From Tenacibaculum adriaticum (GTDB taxonomy: Bacteria > Bacteroidota > Bacteroidia > Flavobacteriales > Flavobacteriaceae), in contig NZ_VNIA01000001.1 in NCBI RefSeq assembly GCF_008124875.1, positions 178,847-242,846 of the forward strand: 64,000 nucleotides of DNA, given 5' to 3'. The position numbers were made by a program, and so were the translations under genes. Below are positions 18,227 through 27,485 of the stretch, one piece after another (the first letter of the stretch is position 1; each line of letters starts with the position of its first letter). Below the pieces are notes generated by a model, which made no database searches, was not told the origin of the DNA, and saw only the letters and a program-made list of their open reading frames with translations.

Positions 18227-19780
18227 TTATTTCAAATAAGGTAATTCACAACAAAAAAAATCATCTTTTATATAAAATTTAAAATTCGGTGTCTTATAAA
18301 AATTATAAATATCCTTTAAGTATTTTAATCCAAATTGATTCCCTTTTTGTATTGTTTTTTTAGGCTGATAAGAATTTTTAACAACTACCTTTTTGTCAAG
18401 CATTAAAACAACAATAAAAAGAGGCTTTTCTTTAGAAGTGATATTATGCTTGATCGCATTTTCTACCAAAGTCTGTAAAGATAAATAAGGAATTTTTTCA
18501 CTTAAACAGTGTGTATTAACTTCTATATCCCAATGAAGACTCTCATTAAATCTAGTCTTTTGTAGAAATAAGTATTGTTTTACAAACTCCAGTTCGGTTT
18601 TTACATCTACAATATTGTCCTTAGGATTTTCAATAAGATATCTATATAACTTAGAAAGCTTAATAACAAAAGTTTTAGAGAGGTTATTATTTTGTCCTAT
18701 TAACGTGTATAATGAATTTAAACTATTAAATAAAAAGTGTGGGTTAATTTGATTTTTTAATTGCTGTAACTGTAACAAAGCACTTTCTTTTTGATAAATC
18801 TCATTTTCTAAAACTAAATTAGCTTTATCGTGTTCTAGCGTTGCTTTTTCTTTAAAATGAACATATACTGTTAAAGCAAAATAATAAAACACAAAAAGCA
18901 AAAGGATAGTGAAAATTATATAAATAAAAGAACTATATTTTTTTATTTGATTTACATCTTCTTCATAAATGCTTTTGAGAAAATTAATAGACACAAAAAA
19001 AGTATCATCAAATAATGGTAGACATTTTGTGTAGTTGATTACATCAAATTGTAAATATTCTGATGTTACAATACGTTCGCTATATTTACTTTTTACATTT
19101 AGAGTATCCTCTGGTTGCAAAGGTGTCATTTTAAAAACATCTTTACCTATATAGCTAGTATCAGGATGTACCAAACATACTCCTTCTAAATTAAACACAT
19201 AGGCGTAACTTACTGCATAAACGTCTATATTTCTAAATTGATTTTGAACAGCCAATAAATCCAAATCATAACCATAAAAAACAGTTCCGTAAGGAGTTTT
19301 AAATATAGCTATGTGCCTCCACAAATAATTATTATTTACATCTTTAAAAACTCTATTACAAAGCCTTTGTGTAGATAAACTATCATATTGTAACAAAACT
19401 TCTTTTTTCAAAGAAATAATACTATCATTAGATAATTCTGCACTATCAAAATCTATAATATTAGACTCTTTTATAACACCAAACCAACTACTTACCCTAC
19501 TACTATCTGATGTGTGGATTTCTCTTAGAACTTCTAACTGTTGAATAACATTTTCTAAGTTAGATTGTTTTAAAGCAACATTTTTAGCTTCGTAAAGAGG
19601 TTTTTGCAATAGCTCAAACTGATGCTGTAAATTATTATATTTTTTATAAAAACTTCGTTGAGCAATACTCTGGCTTACTATCGTCGCTTTCTCAGATATT
19701 AGTTTATTTATACTATAAGTAGCACTAATAGTAATTAAAACAACTATAAATAGTATAAAAATATATTTTTTCTTGAACAA
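18227..19780 (-). CDS. LytS-type sensor histidine kinase with periplasmic Cache-like domain
   Basis: A 517-residue membrane sensor. Transmembrane helix 1 is at about residues 5-26, a periplasmic domain of about 255 residues follows, then transmembrane helix 2 at 283-305. The periplasmic part has the PDC/Cache-like sequence VFNLEGVCLVHPDTSYIGKDVF. The cytosolic part is a His_kinase (PF06580-type) module with His348 in NQINPHFLFNSLNSLY and an N-box LVENAIKHN. It should phosphorylate a LytTR regulator, most likely the one at 10004-10750. It lies 156 bases upstream of the metalloprotease gene, same strand. The ligand is unknown. Confidence 0.9.
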   Translation of the reverse strand: MFKKKYIFILFIVVLITISATYSINKLISEKATIVSQSIAQRSFYKKYNNLQHQFELLQKPLYEAKNVALKQSNLENVIQQLEVLREIHTSDSSRVSSWFGVIKESNIIDFDSAELSNDSIISLKKEVLLQYDSLSTQRLCNRVFKDVNNNYLWRHIAIFKTPYGTVFYGYDLDLLAVQNQFRNIDVYAVSYAYVFNLEGVCLVHPDTSYIGKDVFKMTPLQPEDTLNVKSKYSERIVTSEYLQFDVINYTKCLPLFDDTFFVSINFLKSIYEEDVNQIKKYSSFIYIIFTILLLFVFYYFALTVYVHFKEKATLEHDKANLVLENEIYQKESALLQLQQLKNQINPHFLFNSLNSLYTLIGQNNNLSKTFVIKLSKLYRYLIENPKDNIVDVKTELEFVKQYLFLQKTRFNESLHWDIEVNTHCLSEKIPYLSLQTLVENAIKHNITSKEKPLFIVVLMLDKKVVVKNSYQPKKTIQKGNQFGLKYLKDIYNFYKTPNFKFYIKDDFFCCELPYLK

Positions 19781-19820
19781 ATATTACTATATTTTTTTGA
19801 TGAACTAAAGTAAAGGTGCA

Positions 19821-19864
19821 ATAAACAAAAAATCCCGAGGTGACCCTCGGGATTTTTTGTTTAT
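19821..19864. terminator. Very strong hairpin terminator after the phosphate transporter gene
   Basis: A perfect 20-base stem (19821-19840 with 19845-19864) closes a 4-base TGAC loop; the GC core is ATCCCGAGG, flanked by A and T runs. It ends the leftward PiT transcript nine bases after its stop. Confidence 0.93.
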
Positions 19865-19872
19865 TATTTATT

Positions 19873-22131
19873 TTAAGGAATATGTATAATTTTTGTACTT
19901 ACATAAAACTCTTCATACGTTTCCAGTAAACTAATTAAACCAGATATTAAATCTTGTGTTTCTAATAAGATACTAAAATATAAAGTAGTGTTCTTAGGAC
20001 TCGTTTCATCTGTCCTAATTCTATCCACCTGTCTTTCAATTGATAAAGAAACATCTTTTAATAGCTCTCTTTTTTCCTGAAGAATATGAGCAATACTGTC
20101 AAAACTTTGGTTTTCAAAAGTTTTACTAACATCGTTCAATAATTTTGATAATTGATTGTCTATCGTTTTTAAATCTTTAATTTGTGATTTTTTAAGATTT
20201 TTATGATTATTATTAACATGTTTATATGTAGCACGAGATATATAACTAATTGACTGAGCAACATCTTGTAAATACCCTAAAATCAAAATATAAAATCTAC
20301 TTGCTTGTACAGAAGTATCGTCTAATGATTTAATAAAATAGAACACACCATCTTTTAAGTTATCTATTTCATTGTTTAGCTTTGTAACATGCTTATCTGT
20401 CTTTCTTAATTTATTTAAATCATGATTTGCTAAATCATTTACCACACTAGAATATAACTTGTTTACACGATCAGCAACCTCTGCAATATGGCTAGAACTT
20501 TCTTCTATTACCCCACTAATAGAAATTAATTCTGCTCTTTCAACATATTGTTGTTTTTTCTCTTCTTTTGCTTTTTGAGAATATTGCAATGAAGTACGAA
20601 CTAACATGGCTATAACAACCATTAATAATACTGGTATTATAGCTGTATGCCAACTAATAAGATAAGCAACTAATCCCGCAGCTACAAAGGCAATTATAGC
20701 CGTTAAAAACCATCCTCCAATCACATTAAGAACACCAGCTACTCGATATACAGCACTTTCACGCCCCCATGCTCTATCTGCCAATGAAGTACCCATTGCC
20801 ACCATAAAAGTTACATAAGTAGTTGATAATGGCAACTTCATAGAAGTAGCGATAGAAATTAAAACACTTGCCATTATTAGGTTTACAGCCGCTCTTACTA
20901 AATCAAAAGCTGGTAATTCATATGTTTTATCTCTAGGCAACTTAACAACAGGTTTTTCAAATTTTGAATTAATATAGTTTTGAGTTTTCTCTGGAATTAT
21001 ATAATTTAATCCTTGATTGGTAAACATCGCTGCCCTAACTACTACTCTAGATAAGTTATTAGGTTGAAACTTTTCTTGACCATCACCTTGACGTGACAAA
21101 TTAATACCTGTTTCTATAACAGCACGGGCTTTTTTGGACGTCCATAAAGTAATCACCATTATTAAACCTGCAAACAATAACAACCATGTATTAGAAGGTA
21201 CTTTCTGCGCTAATATTCCCATTGAAAAAGCATTGGCACTTACACCTGAAGCTTGCCATGCATCGTACGAGTTTAATGCAGCAATGGGCACTCCTATAAA
21301 GTTTACTAAATCATTTCCTGCAAAAGCCATTGCTAATGAAAAAGTACCCACAGCAATAATTGCCACTAAAATATTTATTTTAAAAAATTGAATTATCGCA
21401 TATGAAATAGAAGACCAAAGTAAAAAACTACCAAGAATAATTGCACCTGTATTTCCTTCAATTAAACCTGCAACACTACCATAAAAAGGAGTTCCTTTTA
21501 ATCCTTTTATGATAATAAAATATGTAATAGCTGTTAAGGCAAAACCACCAAAAAGTGCGCTAATATATACAGGTCTTTTTTCAAAGTCGAATGAATAAAT
21601 TAATCTTGAAAAATACTGAACAATAGCACCTACAGTAAATGCTACTATTACAGATAATATAATTCCAAAAATTATTTCAGTAGCTTTTTCATCATTTATA
21701 TAGCTCCAAATATCTTTAATGCTTTGTGAATCATTTGTTGAGATTTTTATTAAAGCAATTGCTACAGCTGCTCCCAGTAACTCAAATACAATAGAAACTG
21801 TTGTTGAAGTTGGCATCCCTAACGAATTAAAAACATCTAACAATAGAACATCTGTTATCATTACTGCCATAAAAATGTACATAATCTCTTCGAACATAAA
21901 CATATTCGGATTAAAAATACCTTTTCTAGCCACTTCCATCATTCCGCTTGATGTCATCGCTCCAAAGAAAACACCAACACTGGCAATAATCATAATAGTT
22001 TTTATAGGTAGTGCTTTAGATCCGATAGCTGAATTTAAAAAATTTACAGCATCGTTACTTACTCCTACGACTAAATCTAAAATAGCAAGCGCAGCAAGCG
22101 CTACTAACATTAAAATATATGGATCTCCCAT
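19873..22131 (-). CDS. PiT-family inorganic phosphate transporter with C-terminal PhoU-like domain
   Basis: A 752-residue inner-membrane protein. Residues 1-520 hold about ten to twelve hydrophobic helices with the two PiT signature repeats: GVSNDAVNFLNSAIGSKA near residue 22 and FAGNDLVNFIGVPIAAL near residue 266. These GxxND segments form the transport path for phosphate with protons or sodium. Residues about 535-745 are a soluble all-helical tail resembling PhoU/DUF47 proteins (KLNNEIDNLKDGVFYFIKSL), usually encoded as a separate gene beside pit. The gene stands alone with a strong terminator. The fusion suggests built-in control of the transporter. Confidence 0.9.
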   Translation of the reverse strand: MGDPYILMLVALAALAILDLVVGVSNDAVNFLNSAIGSKALPIKTIMIIASVGVFFGAMTSSGMMEVARKGIFNPNMFMFEEIMYIFMAVMITDVLLLDVFNSLGMPTSTTVSIVFELLGAAVAIALIKISTNDSQSIKDIWSYINDEKATEIIFGIILSVIVAFTVGAIVQYFSRLIYSFDFEKRPVYISALFGGFALTAITYFIIIKGLKGTPFYGSVAGLIEGNTGAIILGSFLLWSSISYAIIQFFKINILVAIIAVGTFSLAMAFAGNDLVNFIGVPIAALNSYDAWQASGVSANAFSMGILAQKVPSNTWLLLFAGLIMVITLWTSKKARAVIETGINLSRQGDGQEKFQPNNLSRVVVRAAMFTNQGLNYIIPEKTQNYINSKFEKPVVKLPRDKTYELPAFDLVRAAVNLIMASVLISIATSMKLPLSTTYVTFMVAMGTSLADRAWGRESAVYRVAGVLNVIGGWFLTAIIAFVAAGLVAYLISWHTAIIPVLLMVVIAMLVRTSLQYSQKAKEEKKQQYVERAELISISGVIEESSSHIAEVADRVNKLYSSVVNDLANHDLNKLRKTDKHVTKLNNEIDNLKDGVFYFIKSLDDTSVQASRFYILILGYLQDVAQSISYISRATYKHVNNNHKNLKKSQIKDLKTIDNQLSKLLNDVSKTFENQSFDSIAHILQEKRELLKDVSLSIERQVDRIRTDETSPKNTTLYFSILLETQDLISGLISLLETYEEFYVSTKIIHIP

Positions 22132-22204
22132 TCTAAAAAATTAAACTCAACAAATGTATAAAGGTATGCCTTCGCTAATGTTACGTAATTGTTATCAAAT
22201 ATAT

Positions 22205-23095
22205 CTATTCACCTGTGTATTTTGATATATTTTGTGGTTCTTCTAATATCGTTTTTATAATTTGCATAGTACCATCCTCATTAGTAATTAAGTGCCATTT
22301 TATAAGTATTATTTGATTGTTTTCTATTTCTAAACCTGTTATACATCTAGGATGCACACAACTACCATCATTAAAATAAGGTAATTCGTTGGGTTGTGGA
22401 AAACGCGGACGATGAGTATGTCCTGTTATTAGCATTTGATTATTATTCTTACGAATCCAACGCTCTAAATGTCGTTCAACTTTTATTAGCTCTCTAAAAT
22501 TTTGGGCTGGACTCGTAGGGTCATCAACTCCTAAAGTTTGCAAAGGTCGCCATAAAATTTTAACTAAAAACCTACTTAGCTTCCAAAAAGTATAATTAAA
22601 CATATCTGCTTGATGCCCATGTAGTAAAAACACACATTTTCCATCTTTTCTCTGTAATTTAATAGCTTCAGAAAAAGTCGTGTTTACTAATAGTTCTTTA
22701 TCTTTTCCTGTCGCAGGGTCTCGATAATAACTTAAATTTTTAATTACTTTTTTGGGGTTTTTATATTCCATATCATGGTTTCCCCAAATAAAGTGTAATC
22801 TATTCTTATCGTGGAATTTTTTAAGCGTTAAAAAGACCTCTTTATTTGCTCTAAAAATTTTATCAAACGAATTTTCCCACAATTCATCCCCATCTCCTAA
22901 TTCTATATATGTAAATCCTTTTTGAAAATATTGAGATAGCGCATATTGATAAATTTTTCTATTATGCGCAAAATCATCTGCAAAACTGTTATCTCCCCTA
23001 TGGCAATCTGAAAATAAAATATATTTAGAATCGGCGTTTAACGGCAATATTTTTGCTTCCTGAAATGCTCTATTTATTCTACTATCCGCAGACAT
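22205..23095 (-). CDS. Calcineurin-like metallophosphoesterase, LpxH/UDP-diacylglucosamine-hydrolase-like
   Basis: A 296-residue cytosolic or membrane-associated phosphoesterase. All metal-site blocks are present in order: FSDCHRGD (residues about 28-35), GDGDELW (67-73), WGNHDME (104-110), LLHGHQAD (about 157) and ITGHTHRPRFP (about 223). The SDCHRG form, with Cys before His, departs from the usual DxH of LpxH (SDxHL), so a lipid A role is not certain. It lies between the PiT gene and the DUF5689-TonB-nuclease group; a hairpin separates it from the latter. Confidence 0.85.
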   Translation of the reverse strand: MSADSRINRAFQEAKILPLNADSKYILFSDCHRGDNSFADDFAHNRKIYQYALSQYFQKGFTYIELGDGDELWENSFDKIFRANKEVFLTLKKFHDKNRLHFIWGNHDMEYKNPKKVIKNLSYYRDPATGKDKELLVNTTFSEAIKLQRKDGKCVFLLHGHQADMFNYTFWKLSRFLVKILWRPLQTLGVDDPTSPAQNFRELIKVERHLERWIRKNNNQMLITGHTHRPRFPQPNELPYFNDGSCVHPRCITGLEIENNQIILIKWHLITNEDGTMQIIKTILEEPQNISKYTGE

Positions 23096-23130
23096 TTATA
23101 GTTAATTTTTAAGGAGGTAAAGATGCGTAA

Positions 23131-23160
23131 AAAAAACCAAGTTTTAAAACTTGGGTTTTT
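23131..23160. terminator. Terminator after the DUF5689-receptor operon
   Basis: AAAACCAAG and CTTGGGTTTT pair around TTTTAAAA with one extra G in the right arm, followed by a T run. It lies 25 bases past the DUF5689 lipoprotein stop on the leftward strand. Confidence 0.75.
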
Positions 23161-23184
23161 AAATATTTTTATTCAATTCTAAAT

Positions 23185-24522
23185 TTATTGAACAGCTACT
23201 TTTACATTTTCTACATGCAATGTCATATTTTGATTCATAGTGTCACTTCCTGTATATCTAAAAGCAACATATGCATTACCTGAAAAACCAGCTAAATCTA
23301 TTGTTCCAGAATCTGTAAAAGTAAACCACTCATCAAAATCGACAATGTAACTTACGTTAAAATCTAAAGCTATCCATGTTGCTGTTGCAATACCAGCTTC
23401 TGTTCCATCAAAATCAGTAGAAATTAATACTTGTAATGGCTCATGGCCTGCGTCTGGATATGCATGTTCTGTTTGGAATGTTAAAGCTTCTCCGTCTTGG
23501 GCATCTAAATCAATACTTGGTGTGATTAACCAATTGATATTTGAAGCATCACCAGATCCAAATGGGTTTAATTCTGCATAGCCGTTACCATTAAATACTT
23601 GCTCTGTCCATACTGCTGAACCAGCTTCTGTATAGTTAATCCATCCACTTAAATCTAGAGTAGTATTGTCTACCGCACTATTAAAATTTTCTTCAAAGAC
23701 TGGATCGCATCTGTCTTCTGTAAAATCTACATCTTCAGTACTTCTAATATACAATTGAAAATCTGTTCTATATTTACCTAATACTGCTGTTAATGTTCCT
23801 CTTTTGTTTGGAATTGATTGAGCTCTAAAATCAGCAAAACCACTATTTCTTAAAATAATAGTTTCATTATCTGAACAGCTTTTAAAAGTCCTATTAACAG
23901 AGAATGTATTCTCTACATTTGCATAAGTTTCGTCTTGATTTGAAGCTTGTATATTTTCAAATTGTACTAACATATTAAGGTAAGAATCATTAACACTATT
24001 AATACTAGGAAGAATTAAAGGCTGAATAGTTGTTACTTCTATAGAGCGAACAATATGATTTTTATATGATGTTGACGAAATTCTATCTACAACTGTTCCT
24101 GTTAATGCACCTATTTCTAGAACACCGTTATTATCCTCCAACCCTAAACCACTTAGTTTAACATATACTTTACGACCTACTTCATAAAAAGTATACATAT
24201 CTACAGCATCAACTGCTAATTGAATAGCAGCAGTAGGATCTACTGGTTTATCTTGAATAGATATTGTTTTATAAATATTCCCTGTTTCATCACTAGAAAC
24301 TACATATCCTTCAATAATCAAGTCTCCTAAAATGCTAAAATCTACTACAGATCCTTGATACATATCTTTAACAGACTGAATAGTATTAGTTACTACTAAT
24401 CCCGGATCTTGAACTGTAGTTGCGTCTGGAATTTGATAATCGCTATCTTCAACACAAGCGCTGAATGTAAATACAAACACTACTATTACAATGATTAATT
24501 TAATTATGTTTTTTGTTTTCAT
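23185..24522 (-). CDS. DUF5689 lipoprotein with choice-of-anchor J-type domain
   Basis: A 445-residue surface or periplasmic lipoprotein. The signal peptide ends in VFTFSAC, with Cys22 as the lipidated residue, followed by an acidic linker. Residues about 35-270 match the DUF5689 family (IEGYVVSSDETGNIYKTISIQD), which resembles nucleic-acid-binding OB-fold modules. Residues about 280-445 form a jelly-roll like the cleaved-adhesin/choice-of-anchor J domain (FEENFNSAVDNTTLDLSGWINYTEAGS region). It follows the TonB receptor by 20 bases and is divergent from a secreted nuclease, which suggests a role in binding extracellular nucleic acid. Confidence 0.85.
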   Translation of the reverse strand: MKTKNIIKLIIVIVVFVFTFSACVEDSDYQIPDATTVQDPGLVVTNTIQSVKDMYQGSVVDFSILGDLIIEGYVVSSDETGNIYKTISIQDKPVDPTAAIQLAVDAVDMYTFYEVGRKVYVKLSGLGLEDNNGVLEIGALTGTVVDRISSTSYKNHIVRSIEVTTIQPLILPSINSVNDSYLNMLVQFENIQASNQDETYANVENTFSVNRTFKSCSDNETIILRNSGFADFRAQSIPNKRGTLTAVLGKYRTDFQLYIRSTEDVDFTEDRCDPVFEENFNSAVDNTTLDLSGWINYTEAGSAVWTEQVFNGNGYAELNPFGSGDASNINWLITPSIDLDAQDGEALTFQTEHAYPDAGHEPLQVLISTDFDGTEAGIATATWIALDFNVSYIVDFDEWFTFTDSGTIDLAGFSGNAYVAFRYTGSDTMNQNMTLHVENVKVAVQ

Positions 24523-24542
24523 TTTTTATGTGTTGTTTTTTA

Positions 24543-27323
24543 TTAAAATCTAAAGTTTACATTGATAAAATAAGTTGTACCTCTACCATACCAATATTTA
24601 TTACCAAATACTGGTGTATCTAACTCTTTATCATTTTTTAAATTACGGTAACTTGCATTTCTACTTTGTTCAAAACCTCCTGTTTTGTATTCTTTATTAA
24701 ATAAGTTATTAATACTTCCAAATAAACTTATATAATATTCTCCTATTTTCCATGACTTTCCCCCAACTGCATTTACAACCGTATAAGCTTCAAATTTTTC
24801 TTGTGCTAATAATTGCCTTGCAACTACTGGGTCATAATCAGAAAAGGGTAATCCATCTGTGTCTTGATAAAAATTATTAGTTCTTGTAATTGGTGCTACA
24901 TCTACATAAATATCATCTAAATAATTTACTGTTGCTCCAACCCACCAGTAATCTGGATCGCGGTACTCAAAACCTAAAGAATATGCTTTTTGTGGTCCTG
25001 TCGCTAATTTATAATCTTTTAAAGTAGATTCATTTAAATCTAATACATCTTCAAACCTATCTGATGTTAAATAAACATTCGGATTGTTATCGTATGTATA
25101 CTGACCAATATTAGCGGCTCCTTTTAATTTTATAGTAGGTGTTGCTTGTACCTCTATCCCTAACTCAACACCGAAATGTTTTTTGTCAGCTCCTGTTAAA
25201 ATTTCTTGTACAAAACCACTATCATCATTCGTTTCTTCCTGAATAGTTGACAATCCATCAGTATAGTAAAACGCTATTTCTGTAGCATTTTGGATCTTTG
25301 TATAATATGTAGTAACTTTTGTTTGTACAATCGGACTTCTTAAGATATAACTAAAATCTCCTGATAAAATTTTTTCGCTTGTTAAATCTCTAACCACATT
25401 ATTGTTTTCTCTCGAATTAGAAAAAGAGTTTCTTAATGATGGAGCTTTAGTTAAATAACCAGCATTAATATCCACTAGATGGCGCCCAGACAATTTGAAT
25501 GTAGCTCCTGCTTTTACCCCGTAGTTTGTAAATTCTAGTTTTTCAGAATTCCCTAAAGAGTTTGTAGGAAAACTCCCGTTTAAATACAAACCCTCTCTTT
25601 GATGAGAAGTTCTTGAAACATTTCCCGCTAAATAAAAATCAACTTTATTGTATTTAAATTGACCTTGAGCAAATGCTGTATATACTTCAGAATTTAAATT
25701 ATAGTTATACTTAAAACGATCTCCAACACCAACAATTCGATTCGGATTTAATAAATCGTTTTGCTTTTCATCAAATGTAGAGCCAAAAGTATCAACATCC
25801 AAATAACCTTCACCACCTAATAAATCTAAAACATTTGCAAAGTTTTCAGATTTCAGTTTTTTGTAATCTAAAGACGCATTTAAAGTTATATTATCCGTTA
25901 ATTCTGTATTTAATATAGTATTAACCGTAAATTGCTTATCATCATTACGGTCTTCATACTGAATATAAATTGAGTTCGTACTGTTTTGACGAGTTATATT
26001 TTGACGATATAATTCATTCCAATTTAACTGACCATCGTTAATTAAATTCTGTAATAAAGCATACTCATTCCCTTCTTCATCTCTAATAGCTGTACTAGGC
26101 ATGTTTTGATAATACGTAGGATCTGGATTTGAACCTCCTCCAACTGGCCATCCGTTTTGATCTAACCTAGCTCCGTTATAATCTATTCTACTATTTCCTA
26201 TCTCTCCAAACTGATAAGCCACACTTGTTTTTAATTGTGTTTTATCAGATATATTCCAGTAATGATTTAACATTAAAATCGGCTCTTCTACATCTTTAAT
26301 TCTAGAATTTCTTATTTTTCCGTTTTGATACCCCCAGTAAGGATTGTACTTTATTCCTTTAATATCATAAACTTCTTGCGTATTTGGAGCTGACTTCCCC
26401 CTTCTATTTGAAGCAAAAATAGAAGTGAGATTTAAACTGTGCTCGTCATTGATTATTTTCTCTATAGAAGCAAAAGTTGAAAAAGCATTGTAAGATGTAC
26501 CATCGACAAACCCCTCATTAGCAGCTCTTCTACTTCCAGAAATAGCAAATGCCCAACCATCTTCTAAAACACCCGATGCATAAGTAGCCATCACTCTATG
26601 AGTATAACTTCTATTTGAAGAAGCATAAGAAACTCTACCCCCTTCTCTATATTCAGAAGCTCTGGTAGAAATATTTGTTGAACCTAATGCTCCTCCAAAG
26701 GTATAGTTAGAAGGCGTAAAACCATTAGAAAACTCTTGATTTCTTAACACATCGTTTAATCCTCCCCAATTACTCCACTGTGGGCGACCATTGTATAGCT
26801 TATTCATCTCAACACCATTGATAAGAACTTTACCATTTTCTGAATCTAAACCACGAATTCTATAAAATGACGGACTCCATTCGAAAGCTGCTGTACGAGA
26901 ATACACATCTCTAGATGCTTGTAGTAGTCCAGAAATATTATCTGCTCCACTAGTATCATCACTTAATTCATCATCTGTGATAGTAATTGTACTTAAATCT
27001 TGTTCTTCATATAATTCATCCTCATACATAAAAACAATTCCTAAATCAACAACATCTCCCGATAATTTAACAGGATAGTTTTGAGTTTCATAACCGTTCT
27101 TTTTTAAAACGACAATATACTCTCCGTTGGATATATTTTGTAAAACAAAAACCCCATCAGCACCAGTTACTTGACTAATTTCTGTTTCTTTAACACTTAC
27201 AGAAACACCTTCCATAAAATATTCAGAATTGCTATTCTTAACAACTCCTTTTATGATGTTTTGTGCTGGTAAATCTAAGGTTAAAAAAAAACCGAACAAC
27301 ACTGATATAATGATTTGTTTCAT
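24543..27323 (-). CDS. TonB-dependent receptor with carboxypeptidase-D regulatory domain
   Basis: A 926-residue outer-membrane transporter. It has a signal peptide (about residues 1-20, ending LPAQ), a carboxypeptidase regulatory-like domain (22-108), an acidic linker, a plug domain (about 125-230, containing YRIRGLDSENGKVLINGVEMN) and a beta barrel ending in YFINVNFRF. It has no SusD partner; instead the DUF5689 lipoprotein follows after 20 bases, and a secreted EEP nuclease is transcribed divergently. Substrate cannot be read directly; nucleotides or DNA fragments are inferred from the neighbours. Confidence 0.92.
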   Translation of the reverse strand: MKQIIISVLFGFFLTLDLPAQNIIKGVVKNSNSEYFMEGVSVSVKETEISQVTGADGVFVLQNISNGEYIVVLKKNGYETQNYPVKLSGDVVDLGIVFMYEDELYEEQDLSTITITDDELSDDTSGADNISGLLQASRDVYSRTAAFEWSPSFYRIRGLDSENGKVLINGVEMNKLYNGRPQWSNWGGLNDVLRNQEFSNGFTPSNYTFGGALGSTNISTRASEYREGGRVSYASSNRSYTHRVMATYASGVLEDGWAFAISGSRRAANEGFVDGTSYNAFSTFASIEKIINDEHSLNLTSIFASNRRGKSAPNTQEVYDIKGIKYNPYWGYQNGKIRNSRIKDVEEPILMLNHYWNISDKTQLKTSVAYQFGEIGNSRIDYNGARLDQNGWPVGGGSNPDPTYYQNMPSTAIRDEEGNEYALLQNLINDGQLNWNELYRQNITRQNSTNSIYIQYEDRNDDKQFTVNTILNTELTDNITLNASLDYKKLKSENFANVLDLLGGEGYLDVDTFGSTFDEKQNDLLNPNRIVGVGDRFKYNYNLNSEVYTAFAQGQFKYNKVDFYLAGNVSRTSHQREGLYLNGSFPTNSLGNSEKLEFTNYGVKAGATFKLSGRHLVDINAGYLTKAPSLRNSFSNSRENNNVVRDLTSEKILSGDFSYILRSPIVQTKVTTYYTKIQNATEIAFYYTDGLSTIQEETNDDSGFVQEILTGADKKHFGVELGIEVQATPTIKLKGAANIGQYTYDNNPNVYLTSDRFEDVLDLNESTLKDYKLATGPQKAYSLGFEYRDPDYWWVGATVNYLDDIYVDVAPITRTNNFYQDTDGLPFSDYDPVVARQLLAQEKFEAYTVVNAVGGKSWKIGEYYISLFGSINNLFNKEYKTGGFEQSRNASYRNLKNDKELDTPVFGNKYWYGRGTTYFINVNFRF

Positions 27324-27485
27324 AACAAGTAATTTAGTTTTAAAAAATGCTGTATAAATGCATTTAAAGTTACATTTTTTTCAAGAAATTAACACCATGT
27401 TTACCCCCTTTATACACTAATTATTAACCAATTAAAAACATTGGCGTGAAATTTGTTTTATTTTTACTCAATAAATAACTAGTAA

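Noticed and set aside
21719..22144. A 141-residue hydrophobic-looking forward frame opposite the PiT gene
   Set aside because: Its hydrophobic pattern is the mirror of the transmembrane codons of the PiT gene.
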